From Skeletonema tropicum (Eukaryota; Bacillariophyta; Thalassiosirophyceae; Thalassiosirales; Thalassiosiraceae): DNA of 64,000 nt. Each line of letters opens with the position of its first letter. Position 1 is the stretch's first letter. Made by a program: the position numbers and the translations under genes. The notes beneath the pieces are model-generated. The model searched no databases. It was not told the DNA's origin and was given only the letters and a program-made list of their open reading frames with translations. The stretch spans positions 620,001-684,000 of the forward strand of contig CM074147.1 in the NCBI GenBank assembly GCA_037178625.1, given 5' to 3'. Below, piece after piece: positions 35,411-45,435 of the stretch.

Positions 35411-36283
35411 TTCTCGTTCGAGTTGTGGATTTCCTCTTCCATCTGTGAATTTGTGATGGACGCGTGCACACGATCAGTTACTCGTATGTGATATATGGTA
35501 GAAATATTTTTTACATAGGGAGTTACCGCTTACTGAATTTTCCAAAAAATCGGCCCCCTTTATAAAGTGAACTTCCCCTAACTTGCCCCCTTTCCAAAAT
35601 TGTCTAACAAAACATTGAGATAGACAAGGAATAGTTTTAGAAAGGGGGAAAACGTTCCAAAGCCCCCGAATTCAACCCCTTGCCTCATCACCACCCTCCA
35701 CAAACACTTTTGAAGGTGCGACCATGGCGGCGTAGCGGCCTACTGCTACCAGAATGACGTGATGATTTTTACTTGATAGCAGTGGATAATGTCAGTTGGA
35801 TAAGATTCATCCGAGGATTGAGGCGGCAGTTGATACTGGGAAGGATCAGAGCTTTTTGCAGGACTGAGGCACAGATGATCGAGTGGAGAAAATTAGAGAC
35901 AATGGGAGCTGATATGCTTTCCTTCCTCTAAAGCAGTCCTCTTCGATTGTTTTGTTGTTACGGCGTTCATATAAATGGGAGTTTGTGTCAAAATCTGAGG
36001 CGTAGGAGTCAATTTCTCTCCTGATGGCTTAGATAGAAACTATAGCAGATATTGCGTCACTCTTCTGTGGCTTCTGCAAGAGCTGCGAGAGCCAGTGCTT
36101 CGATAAATCGATGCTGATTGAACGGCAGACAACGTAGCTCTCGATCCAGCGCAAATATCCGTGTCTCAATCAGGCTGCGTTTTGATCAATATTACCACTT
36201 CACTGTATTCAATCAAACAACTAACATCTCTCTCTCTTTCTCTCATCTTGCGTCTGTAACAGATATTACATACATTCATCACA
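35411..36283. promoter_or_regulatory. Upstream region of ribosomal protein S29 gene
   Basis: About 870 bp. The part near 35550-35700 has several CCCCC/GGGGG runs (GGCCCCCTTTAT, TGCCCCCTTTCC, AAAGGGGGAAAA) that could pair as loose inverted repeats. Just upstream of the S29 start is a pyrimidine-rich CTCTCTCTTTCTCTCATC tract followed by TGTAACAG and then ATG 21 bp further. That looks like the 3' end of a 5' UTR intron or a pyrimidine-rich ribosomal-protein leader. Confidence 0.4.
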
Positions 36284-36472
36284 ATGGCTGAAACACGTAC
36301 ACCCAACAAGCTTTACGCCACCCACCCCAAGAACTACGGAAAGGGATCCCGTCAGTGCCGTATGTCCGGCCGAAAGGGAGGTATGGGACTTATCCGCAAA
36401 TACGGCATTGATATGAAGAGACAGGCTTTCAGGGAAAATGCCCTCGCTATGGGATGGGAAAAGTACAGCTAA
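36284..36472 (+). CDS. RPS29: 40S ribosomal protein uS14 (S29), cysteine-depleted
   Basis: A 62-residue protein matching eukaryotic S29/uS14 along its length: HPKNYGKGSRQCR, GLIRKYGID, KRQAFRENA, ending in GWEKYS. It sits in the 40S head near the decoding region. Family members usually carry a C-x2-C...C-x2-C zinc ribbon. Here the first pair reads CRMS and the second MKRQA, so only one of four cysteines remains and zinc cannot be held in the usual way. The frame is uninterrupted, and replacement residues occur without loss of surrounding conservation. The length is slightly longer than the usual 56 aa through an N-terminal extension (MAETRTPN). AATAAA lies about 35 bp after the stop. Confidence 0.9.
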   Translation: MAETRTPNKLYATHPKNYGKGSRQCRMSGRKGGMGLIRKYGIDMKRQAFRENALAMGWEKYS

Positions 36473-37113
36473 ACATTCTGAATATGTAGTTTGTATCAAA
36501 AAAGTAAATAAAGAATTATTTGAATAATGTGTGGTTTCTGAATATTTTCATTGATGCGGAGGAAGGAGGGTTTTTGGTTCGACTTCACGTAGATATCATA
36601 CAGAGAATCCAAGTGAAGAGGTTGCTTGGAAGTTGATGTTCTTACGTACATAGTAAAAGAATAACTCCACATCCTCACAATGCAAGTAGATTTTCATTTT
36701 GTCTTGATTGTTGGAGAAGACATCGTTATCGATACGAAAAGTTCTGTGATCGATATTGCCTACAAAAGAAAGAAATTGCTTGAAAGCTGTTGTCCATTCT
36801 GTTCATGCTTGCAAAATTTCCATGACAAGAGCTGAGTTTCACATCATCACAAGCAAATACTGTTTTGATTGTTAAGAGAAGATGTTTCAAACTCTACATG
36901 CAATTGCATCTTTGTGAGGCAACACCACCTCCTGTATATATTGTCTCTCTGGCTGACATTATGTCTCTCATAAGCTCAGACGAATGTTAAGATATACTCT
37001 TATTTACCAACAGTCAACAGTGCTTATTTACAAAACAAACCTAAACCAAAGAAACTTAGTCTGACAAACCTCATCTAGACCTCATCTACTCTTCATTCTT
37101 AAGATTGTCCAAC
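36473..37113. other. Intergenic between S29 and SdhC 3' ends
   Basis: 640 bp between convergent genes. An AAATAAA signal lies near 36507, just after the S29 stop. The rest is AT-rich with no repeats, RNA genes or credible coding sequence. Confidence 0.4.
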
Positions 37114-37745
37114 TTACACCACCAAAGCAGCCCCACTCACCAAAACACTCGCCCCAATCAATCCATAACTCGTCTTCTCCACATCCATATTCGTCAACAT
37201 CTCCGGAGCATTATCCCACACCAAATGCCGTAACCCCCCCAAATAATGATACACTATCGGAAACGCCACTGCAAATTTAGCCCCAGAGGCAAGTACCATT
37301 CCAGAACTTCCAATATCGGACATTAGGGAGAGAGCGGCACCATTCCCACCAATTATTTCGAGGGCGCCGAGACCGGCAGCGCCGAAAGAGAGGGCACAGC
37401 CGGTGACGCGGGTGGTGATGGAGGCAAGGGCGCAGATGGGGAAGGAGTAGATTGTTACGTGGGGGGAAACTGGTCGACGCGTCTTGGCCATGCGGGCATT
37501 GTAGTTCTGGTGAAAGAGATAGACGTCAAAAAATAGTATTATTTCGTAAGTGATGATGATATTGGTCCATCAAATAGAATGATGCATGAGACTCTCACCT
37601 CCTTTTTGAATTCGGCTGCACTCTCCTTGGAAAGAATTGTCATTCCTCGCGAGAACATCAGCGACGTTGCTCGGCTGGCAATGCTGCAGTTGTTGCTTGA
37701 CAACGATGATGCTGATGGGAGGAGGCGGCGTGTGGATGACAGCAT
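37114..37745 (-). CDS. SDHC: Succinate dehydrogenase cytochrome b subunit
   Basis: Membrane anchor subunit of mitochondrial complex II, which binds haem b and ubiquinone. Exons 37745-37599 and 37506-37114 give 179 aa. The N-terminus (SSTRRLLPSASSLSS...) is a Ser/Arg-rich mitochondrial presequence. The mature part starts NARMAKTRRPVSPHVTIYSF, the conserved quinone-site block RP.SPH..IY. Three hydrophobic helices follow. The haem-ligand motif HYLGGLRHLVWD (H-x3-G-x-RH-x2-WD) lies between helices 2 and 3. The intron (37598-37507) has a GTGAGA donor and a CCAG acceptor. No frame breaks. Confidence 0.93.
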
Positions 37746-38124
37746 GATGATCGAGGAATAGTTACAGTGCTAACTGGTTTGGACTACTCGAGGATTGAAT
37801 ATAGTTATGGCGAAACGGAAGCCATTGTGATTGATGCCGTTGGATGCTGGATCCGAGAAGATGATGCGCGCCGAAAAAATATCTTTCCAGAGCTAAATTA
37901 GCTGTAGCTTTTATTATGATCAAGAAAATGAAGATGATCATAAAATTATACGCCACACAGAGCTGCCGTCATAGTCATTGTCATTCTTCCTTGATGGCTT
38001 GTAGCTAGATAAATACAATATATTGTATACTTAACACCTGTGTAGGTGGTTGATGTGTAAGTGGTTGGTAGCAGATGTCCTTCCTAATAATCACCATCAC
38101 CATCATCATCTGTGAGTGTGAGCC

Positions 38125-38176
38125 AGCAGAAACAGAAGCAGAAGCAGAAGCAGAAGCAGAGGCAGAAGCAGAAGAA
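38125..38176 (+). repeat. AGAAGC hexanucleotide microsatellite
   Basis: About eight copies of CAGAAG/AGAAGC with two interruptions. The paralogous position in the second copy of the segmental duplication (about 41225-41245) has only one or two units, so the array expanded after duplication or shrank in the other copy. Confidence 0.85.
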
Positions 38177-38887
38177 GCCGAAGTCGTCTAAAGCTAGATA
38201 GAGCTATAATGCTGAATAGACCAAAGGCAAGACAACATGGTACCGTATTGAGTGTAATCGCCTATATCGGTGAAGTGATAGGTATGGCAGTTTGCCTCTT
38301 TCATCAGGCATTGAATAGAGACATCGGCAAGCAGGCTTTTCTACCTTCTACCGAGAAGAGTCAGCAGTAAGCTCACACTACGAAGATATAAGTACTTGTA
38401 TACATTGCGATTTTCAACACCAACACGAATGATGGATGGCTTTTGAATTGGCATCGATTCGATGCAATTCTCGCCTTGGCTACATATACAATCCTTACAA
38501 TCCTAGTGAAAAAAATTCTTCCGGATATTACGAAACACAAAATCACAATCGTTATGGAAATCATGACATTACTGAAAGCTATTTTTCATGACCTTTTGTG
38601 GAATGTATGTCTACAATAATAATGTCATCTTCAAACATTTATTAACCAGATGTAAGCATAGGAGCAGGAGAGGGTCATCTGGTGTTTGAAGGAGCACGCC
38701 ACACAAATACAGCTGCAGCTGATACAGATCGAAGATCGAAACCTCTTCGTTATTATTTTATATATCTCCTACATGGCAAGCAAGAGCAAAACGCACAGAA
38801 AGAAAAACATCTAAAGACGGAACATGTGAAGAGAGGCGCATCTAATCATTTCGTCGGAGCACAAAGTGTTAATTGAGGAAGAAACCT

Positions 38888-39940
38888 CTAGAGAGTGGTG
38901 AACTCAAAGCTTTGAACCTGAATTGCGCCAGTTTCATCATGGATTTGAATGGACACATCGGACCAGCAGATCAATTGTCCGGCGTTGTTTTCGCCCTCAG
39001 AACCACCGTTCAATACATACGTGTATGACCCAAAAATTCCAACACCCATGACGGCGTCTGGGTTGTCTCCGAGGTAATCTTGAATGGATATTTGTCCACT
39101 GACTGGGCATCCATTAGAATTTCCAGGAGTAGGATTTCCAGGAGTACCGCTACTAGGATTATATCGATTTGAGGTAGCCTATAGTCTGAGGAGTGACTAG
39201 AAGTGTTCCTGTACCACTCTTCATTGGGAATTTCGAAGTACGAGCCTGCAATCATAGGTGGCTATGCTACTTCCGTCCACGCGCAAGTACATTTCGAGGT
39301 AGCCTCCGCTACTTGGAGTTCTACCTGTAGAACGAAAGTCGTATCCTGCACTAAACTTTTTGAAGAGGCTCAGATCCATGTCTTTATAAGTGTCATCCCA
39401 AAGCTCAGCCCTGGTGCGGCTGTTCAACTCATCTGAAGTGATTCTGCCACAGACTGCGTCCTCCTCAAAGAACATCTCCCCATTGGAGACACTCTGTTGG
39501 AGCCACCAGTCTCCAACAAGGACGGGTCCATTAGCTGGATCTCGGAGGCACTCCAAGTAGGCGTCACAGTCGTCAGGAGAAAAAGCAGTGCATGCTGCAA
39601 AATCAGTGCAGCACAAACCTGACGGTTGTCCAGGCCCAGGCACACAAGCTCCAGCTCCAGTAGGTCCTGCAGTTCCGACGGGGTTAGACTCAGGCGATCC
39701 TGCCACAACGACTTCGTTGAGAAATCCATACTCGAGACAGACTATTTCGCCCTTCTTGCTTGTCGGTGACTTTTTAGACTTGGTTGCCTTGCTTTCAGTG
39801 GTTGCGCTCTCGGTTTCGGTTTGGGGTCGAAGTCGTTGATAAGTTACTTCTTCCTTCGCAGTCTTCGACGCTTCGACACCGGAACCAAATAGGGCGATGG
39901 TGAACAGTGCTACCATACGAGTTGTCTTTGACCACAACAT
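38888..39940 (-). pseudogene. Secreted diatom-type protein, copy 1, three frame breaks
   Basis: Paralogue of the intact gene at 41928-42983. It has a signal peptide (MLWSKTTRMVALFTIALFGSGVEA), a Thr/Lys/Ser-rich linker, then a Cys-containing globular domain (VCLEYGFLNEVVVAGSPES). Compared base by base with the intact copy it has three surplus bases: near 39237 (GTAC for GAC), near 39218 (an extra G before AGTGG) and near 39178 (an extra T in GGCTACC). The frame is disrupted for about 20 codons and then restored, so the terminus (FEFTTL plus stop) is reached. A Pro/Gly insertion (SSGTPGNPTPGNSNG) also distinguishes this copy. Either a young pseudogene or a functional gene with sequence errors. 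Confidence 0.6.
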
Positions 39941-40146
39941 TGTTTGTTACTCCCTAATTATTAAGTAAGTATGTTTTGTTGCAATAACGAAGTAGTTTTT
40001 TGGTCAGCTACTCTGTGTGTTCGCGAATGTCATCGTAAAGTCCCAGTTTATTCACGCACTCAATTACATACCCTGGAGGCACTCAGGCTTTTCAATCTAA
40101 TACTAATAGTGAGGTCATGTGGGTCATTATGACTTGACACATGTCG

Positions 40147-40545
40147 GCGATCTGTAGTGTTACCCTATCCAATATATTGCCAATTATTGCTTCTCAGCCG
40201 CCACGGGGGTAAACTACCATGTAAAGGTGCTTAAAATGCTGCTCTCGGTGAGCTGAGTTCGAATCTGTGCTGTATCTAATTTTTTATAAAAATAATTTGT
40301 TAGCCCCACTTCTAGCTTGCCTTAAGGGTTAACCCCCCAAAAGGTCCCCTTATCCAGTTTCCTTGGGTCTTTGGTTCCATAGCACAAATTCATCGCACCA
40401 TGATTCGAAACTACCTCAGATACACCCCGGATTTGAACTCAGCTCACTGAGAGGATTTCAGAACTGTGCTCACCTTCATCATAGCACCAATATTCGCTGA
40501 GAAGCAACCTGCTGGATAGGCTAACACTACAGATCGCCTGTCGTA
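40147..40545. mobile_element. Foldback (inverted-repeat) element with tRNA-like B-box words
   Basis: Left arm begins GGCGATCTGTAGTGTTACCC (40147) and right arm, read in reverse, begins GGCGATCTGTAGTGTTAGCC (to about 40543). Both arms continue with TATCC, TTGCTTCTCAGC and, further in, GTGAGCTGAGTTCRAATC. The arms are about 120-130 bp and imperfect, with a centre of roughly 150 bp. The GAGTTCGAATC / GAGTTCAAATC words match an RNA polymerase III B box (GWTCRANNC), which suggests a tRNA-derived SINE inserted head-to-head. No complete tRNA cloverleaf could be built. There is no ORF. It lies between the two copies of the segmental duplication. Confidence 0.6.
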
Positions 40546-41014
40546 GATTGCTGCATCTGATGATCGGACATAACGACTACCGCTGTGATTCCATAATCGA
40601 TAGATTAGATCTGTCTTCGACACAATCTATCCAGCCTGGATCCAGCGATTCAACGCATCTTTGATGTCCTCTTATTCAACGGAAGACAAGTACAAGTCCA
40701 CTAATTGACGCTTATTCTTCTTTTATATTTCTTCATTCCAGTGAAGCAACCTCTTTATCCGTTGTGTTCAAGATAAGACACCTTTTTTAGCAAAACATCA
40801 CACGTATTAGGGTCCATTCGGGTCCATCTCACCCACGCTGGCTAGTGGCATCTGTCGCCAAAGCATCCAGTACCGTAGGCGGCTCTGCCGTAGACGGGAG
40901 CATCTACGTCAACTAGCCAACTACATAAATTCTCAAGCAGGTCCAGGATCTTCCAGGATTATAACATGAAGTTTTTATATATGATTGTGGTGATGTTGAG
41001 GGAGTGTGATGATC

Positions 41015-42985
41015 TAACTTAGCCGTAGCTTTTATTATGTTCAAGAAAATGAAGATGATCATAATATTACGCCACACAGAGCTGCGTCATAGTCCTCGTA
41101 ATTCTTCCTTGATAGATTGTAGCTAGATAAATACAAGATATTGTACACCTGCTGTAATAGGTGGTTGATGTGTAAGTGGTTGATAGCAGATGTACTTCAG
41201 AGAATCAACATCATCATCCGTGAGTGTCCAGCAGAAGCGGAAGAATTCGAAGTAGTCTAAAGCTAGGTATCAGCTACCATAGTGCTGCAAAAGAATGAAG
41301 GAAAATGTTCTAACCCTAACTCGTATTGAGGGAAATCTCTTGCATAGGTGAAGTTGTAGGTATGACAGTTTGCCTCTTTCACCTACAGCTTGCCTCTTTC
41401 ATCAGGCGTTGAATAGAATAGAGACATCGGACTAGCAGTAGCAGGCCTTCTACTGAGAAGAGCCAGCTCCCCCGCTACGAAGTTATAAACACTTCTATAT
41501 TGCCATTTTCAACATCAACACAGGTGTGGCTTCTGATTGGCAACGATTCGATGCATTCTCACACCGTGGCTATAGCTATACAATCTTGAACAACAATAAC
41601 AATCCTTTTTTTCGGATACTACTGTACAATCGTGGTAGAACTTTTTATCGCTTATCTTCAATATAAGCAAGTACATAACCAGAAGTAAGCGTAGGATTAG
41701 GAGAGAAAATCTGATTTTTGAATAAGCGCATCACAGCTGATACAGATTGAAGCTACTCTTCATGAATATTTTATTTGTATGAAAAAGAACAAGATTATGG
41801 CAAGTCATCACATACTCCGACACGACAAGCAAAAAAACAACAGGTAGAAAAATCGAAGACAATGGCCTTTAAGGGACAGGCGGCATCTCAATAATTTCTT
41901 CGGAGCAGAAAGTTGACAAGATAGACTTTAAAGAGTGGTGAACTCAAAGGATTCAACAAAAGTTGCGCCAGAATCGTCAGAGTATTGAATGGACACATCG
42001 GACCAGCAGATCAATTGCCCGTTGTTGTTTTGACCCGTAGAACCACCATTCAATGTAAACGTGTATAATTCGCCATTTCCGACACCCATGACGGCGTCTG
42101 GGTTGTCTCCGAGGTAATCTTGAATGGATGTTTGTCCATTGTCTGGGCATCCATTAGTATTTCCGCTACGATATTGATTTGAGGTGCCTATAGTCTCAGG
42201 AGTGACTACAAGTGTGCCTGTACCCATTTCATTGGGAATTTCGAAGTCAAGCCTGCAATCGTAGTAGGCTGTGCTACTTCCGTCCACGCGCAAGTACATG
42301 TTGAGGTAGCCTCCGCTACTACCACCTGTAGAACGAAAGTCGTATCCTGCACTAAACTTTTTGAAGAGGCTTAGATCCATGTCAAGAAAAGTTTCGTCCC
42401 AAAGCTCAGCCCTGGTGCGGCTGTTCAACTCATCTGAATTGATTCTGCCACAGACTGCGTCTTCCACAAAGAACATCTCCCCATTGAAGACACTCTGTTG
42501 GAACCACCAGTCCCCAACGAGGACGGGTCCACTTTCGGGAAGTTGGAGGCACTCGAAGTAGACGTCACAGTAAGGGTCGCCTGAAGTTGTTAGGCATTCA
42601 ACCAGCTCATCGCAGCACAGTGCTGAATCTAACGCTGGTGGGGCTCCGCCCGGAAAACAAGCTCCAGCTCCATTAGGTCCTGCAGTTCCGACGGGGTTAG
42701 ACTCAGGCGATCCTGCCACAACGACTTCGTTGAGGAATCCATACTCTAAGCAGACTTTTTTGCCCGCCTTGCTAGTCGGTGACTTTGTAGACTTGGTTGT
42801 TGGAGATTTTGTAGCCTTGCTTTCAGTCGTTGCGCTCTCTGTTTGAGGTCGAAGTCTCTGCGGAGTTACTTCTTTTTCCTTCGCAATCTTCGACGCTTCG
42901 ACACCGGAACGAAATAGGGCGATGGTGAACAGTAACAGTGCTGCCATTCGAGTACGAGTTGTCTTTGACCACGACAATTTCATAT
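41015..42985. repeat. Segmental duplication, copy 2
   Basis: Second copy of the segment at 37890-39945, same orientation. The non-coding part 41015-41927 aligns with 37893-38887 apart from indels and contains no gene. The coding part is the intact secreted-protein gene. Confidence 0.85.
41928..42983 (-). CDS. Secreted lineage-specific protein, intact copy
   Basis: A single 351-residue frame. Signal peptide about 1-32 (AALLLFTIALFRSGVEAS), then a Thr/Ser/Lys-rich spacer with repeated KSPT words (about 40-72), then a beta-rich globular domain of about 275 residues. The domain contains about nine cysteines, suggesting disulfides, and blocks such as GPVLVGDWWFQQS and GGYLNMYLRVDGSS. It ends with LICWSDVSIQYSDDSGA. 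I do not recognise the family. Composition (Asp/Ser/Gly/Thr-rich, secreted) fits a cell-wall or extracellular protein, which is inference. No introns and no frame breaks, unlike copy 1. Confidence 0.7.
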   Translation of the reverse strand: MKLSWSKTTRTRMAALLLFTIALFRSGVEASKIAKEKEVTPQRLRPQTESATTESKATKSPTTKSTKSPTSKAGKKVCLEYGFLNEVVVAGSPESNPVGTAGPNGAGACFPGGAPPALDSALCCDELVECLTTSGDPYCDVYFECLQLPESGPVLVGDWWFQQSVFNGEMFFVEDAVCGRINSDELNSRTRAELWDETFLDMDLSLFKKFSAGYDFRSTGGSSGGYLNMYLRVDGSSTAYYDCRLDFEIPNEMGTGTLVVTPETIGTSNQYRSGNTNGCPDNGQTSIQDYLGDNPDAVMGVGNGELYTFTLNGGSTGQNNNGQLICWSDVSIQYSDDSGATFVESFEFTTL

Positions 42986-43584
42986 CACTGCCTCTTTGCT
43001 AATTCCGGGGTGATGGAAAAACTGTTGGTTATTTGCTTAATTACACTCGAAGGGTAGTAACTTGTGACATTGCTCTAGATAATTGTAGATAATTTCGCCC
43101 CTGGAGGGCCAACCATGACGTACTTTAAGATTTCCGTTAATTTTTTTTTGACCACGACATTGTTTGTTACTACTTATTCAAAGTTCTTTTATTATTTCAT
43201 TGACGAAGGTGCTGTAGATGGAGACATTGAGGACATTGGGAAGGCGCTGTGTCTGTTGTCTATATTCATGACAATGTGTTTGCAGGTGTCGATCAAAAGC
43301 AGAAAGCACTCACAAGCACATTTATTACCTACATAAGTACTTACTTAGCACATGAGTCGAAAAAATCGAAATTGCCGCGCACACTTATCAATCCACATAG
43401 GAATCAATAATGAGGTCGTGTAGGTCATCACTATGACTTCACACACATAAATATCTCAGCGGTCCGGGATTTAGAGAAAGCATGAAAGGACATTCATCTT
43501 TTCGGAAAGACTTCTATCTTTTTCCAGATTTCAAATCCGCAAAAAGCCTGCATGCAAAATAAAAAGCTCCTCCACTCCCGCAGA

Positions 43585-43770
43585 GTTGAGCCCCAGTAGC
43601 CATCAGGGGAAAAGCGGCTTAAAACAAGCTGATTCTGAGACCAAACACCGTACTAATTCCTACATAGATGTGTCTAGGTTTCTACGTGGCTTTTTGCCTT
43701 TTAAGCGCCTGCGCTTAAAACCAGGCCAATCTGAGCTCAAGAGGCGCTTTTTCCCCTGATGGCTAAGCCC
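43585..43770. repeat. Imperfect foldback with internal palindrome
   Basis: Left arm TAGCCATCAGGGGAAAA (about 43597-43613) pairs with TTTTTCCCCTGATGGCTA (about 43749-43766). Outer flanks GCCCC and GGGGC also pair. Inside lies a perfect 10+10 palindrome, TTTTAAGCGC-CT-GCGCTTAAAA (about 43699-43720). This looks like a small MITE or a cruciform-forming element. Otherwise 43000-43840, including the P4H promoter, shows only short frames. Confidence 0.65.
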
Positions 43771-43842
43771 CAGCAAACTCACAAGATATATGATAGTACT
43801 GATAACAACAGTATCTCTCAATAAATGGTGGCGATAATCAAG

Positions 43843-45365
43843 ATGACAGGACACTACTACCGCTACCGCTCTCTACCCGCCCTCCTCCTTCTTCTCCTCA
43901 TCGCTCTCTCTTTCTCCCAACAACAACAAGTCAAAGCAGAATGCTCCGCCTCCGACAAATGATTTTGAAAACGACCCCGCCATCCAAACCATGAATTTTG
44001 ACATTGGCTACGGTCCCCAAGAATTCCGTGCCTACGTCGAACCAGACGTATCCACCTTCTACCAAGCACCAGCTGAATCCATGTCTCGTCGCAAACCAAA
44101 GCATCCGGGATGGGCAGCCAAATTCATTAACATGAGCAATAAAAGATTACGTTTATTTTGGGATCCAAAAAATGGTAAACCTGGATCCCCAATCAAAGTC
44201 TTGGCACCATTTGAAGCGGGGGGTACTGCGTCCTGGCCCAACCATCAGTTTTATGTGACACCATTCGAAGATGAGAGTCAAATTTTGCATCGATGGACTA
44301 TTTCTCCGCCGCAGGCAGTCTATTACTACGATCCAATTACAGTTCCGGGAGATGAGGAGGCCACACAAACCAATTTGGATAATTTGTCAGCGCAGGATTT
44401 TGAAAGTTACCGAAGGCACGTGGACAATCGCGACTTTTCCAAGCATTATTTCAACTTTACTGGGAGAGAGTACTTGAGTATGTACCCTAGGAATAAACCT
44501 TCGCATAAGATTTGGAGGGCGGATTACTTCGGTCAAGAGCATTGGGTGACGACTCGGGAGACTCACTTTGTGGAGCATCCCGATCTGGGGGAGTTGCGCA
44601 GTATTGACTCTAGGGAGGGACGGAATCGCGTGTTGAGGGATGATGAACCACGATTGTTGCAACAATATCGAACACAGGAACCATATTTGAATATGACACT
44701 CAAAGTGTTATCGTGTGCACCACGTGCATTTGAAATCAAAAACTTTTTGTCCAAAACGGAAGTCGATCATATTATGTATTTAACTACTGGACTGGACCTA
44801 CACCGATCCACAACCGCGGGTAGGCGAGTCGGGCACAGAACGAGATCAGACACGTAATACCCGAACTAGTTTGAACACGTGGGTGTATCGCGAGAGGGAC
44901 CAGATCATCGATACTATCTACCGTCGCGCTGCAGATTTGTTGAGGATTGATGAAGCAATGTTGAGGCAAAGATCCAAGGATGAGCTGCCCAAGGTTAGTC
45001 ACAAGGGTACCATTGCGGAAGCATTGCAATTGGTACATTATGATGTAGGACAGGAGTACACCGCCCATCATGATTTCGGATACAGTGATATGTTTTCAGA
45101 TCCCAAACAACCTCAGAGGTTTGCAACTGTGTTATTGTATTTGAATGAACCTGAAGAGGGAGGAGAGACGGAGTTTCCTCGTTGGGTGAATGCCGAGACG
45201 CGAGAGGGATTGGCTGTGAAGCCAGAAATTGGCAAGGCTGTGTTGTTTTATTCTCAGTTGGGTGATGGTAATATGGATGATTGGTCTCAACATGCAGCAT
45301 TGCCAGTGAAGAAGGGTGAAAAGTGGTTGATGAATCTTTGGGTATGGGATCCATCCTACAAATAG
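43843..45365 (+). CDS. Prolyl 4-hydroxylase (secretory pathway)
   Basis: 2OG/Fe(II) P4H-type enzyme that hydroxylates proline in secreted proteins. The N-terminal signal peptide (SLPALLLLLLIALSFSQQQQ) directs it to the ER. The catalytic domain has HYDVGQEYTAHHDF (H-x-D iron ligands), LLYLNEPEEGGETEFP, GLAVKPEIGKAVLFY, and SQHAALPVKKGEKW with the distal His and 2OG-binding Lys. Upstream are HRSTTAG...GESGTERD and the RTS motif. Two surplus bases break the frame: at 43951-43963, just after the signal peptide, and at about 44815-44824, inside the conserved TTAG/GESGTERD block. When they are bridged the protein is 506 aa. An in-frame ATG at 43825 would add six residues. No introns seen. Confidence 0.87.
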
Positions 45366-45435
45366 GTCGAAGGGTAGGGCTCGATTAAAATAAACGTAGT
45401 TTGACACGCCATGAAGCAACGCATGTGATTAGATT

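Larger units (their letters stand above)
37890..39945. repeat. Segmental duplication, copy 1
   Basis: This segment (non-coding 37890-38880 plus the secreted-protein gene) is repeated at about 41015-42985 in the same orientation, about 3.1 kb away. Shared non-coding words include GCTTTTATTATG, CAAGAAAATGAAGATGATCA, CGCCACACAGAGCTG and GGTGGTTGATGTGTAAGTGG. Indels and substitutions are frequent, so it is old. The region 37746-38887 contains no gene. Confidence 0.85.

Noticed and set aside
40240..40300. Functional tRNA gene at the GTTCGAATC word
   Set aside because: No acceptor stem, D-arm or anticodon arm could be paired around it; better explained as a SINE-derived foldback.
43843..44857. Euplotes-like programmed +1 frameshifting at AAA-stop (GACAAATGATTT)
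   Set aside because: One or two sites fit, but most breaks are not at a stop codon or share any slippery motif; kept only as a hypothesis to test.
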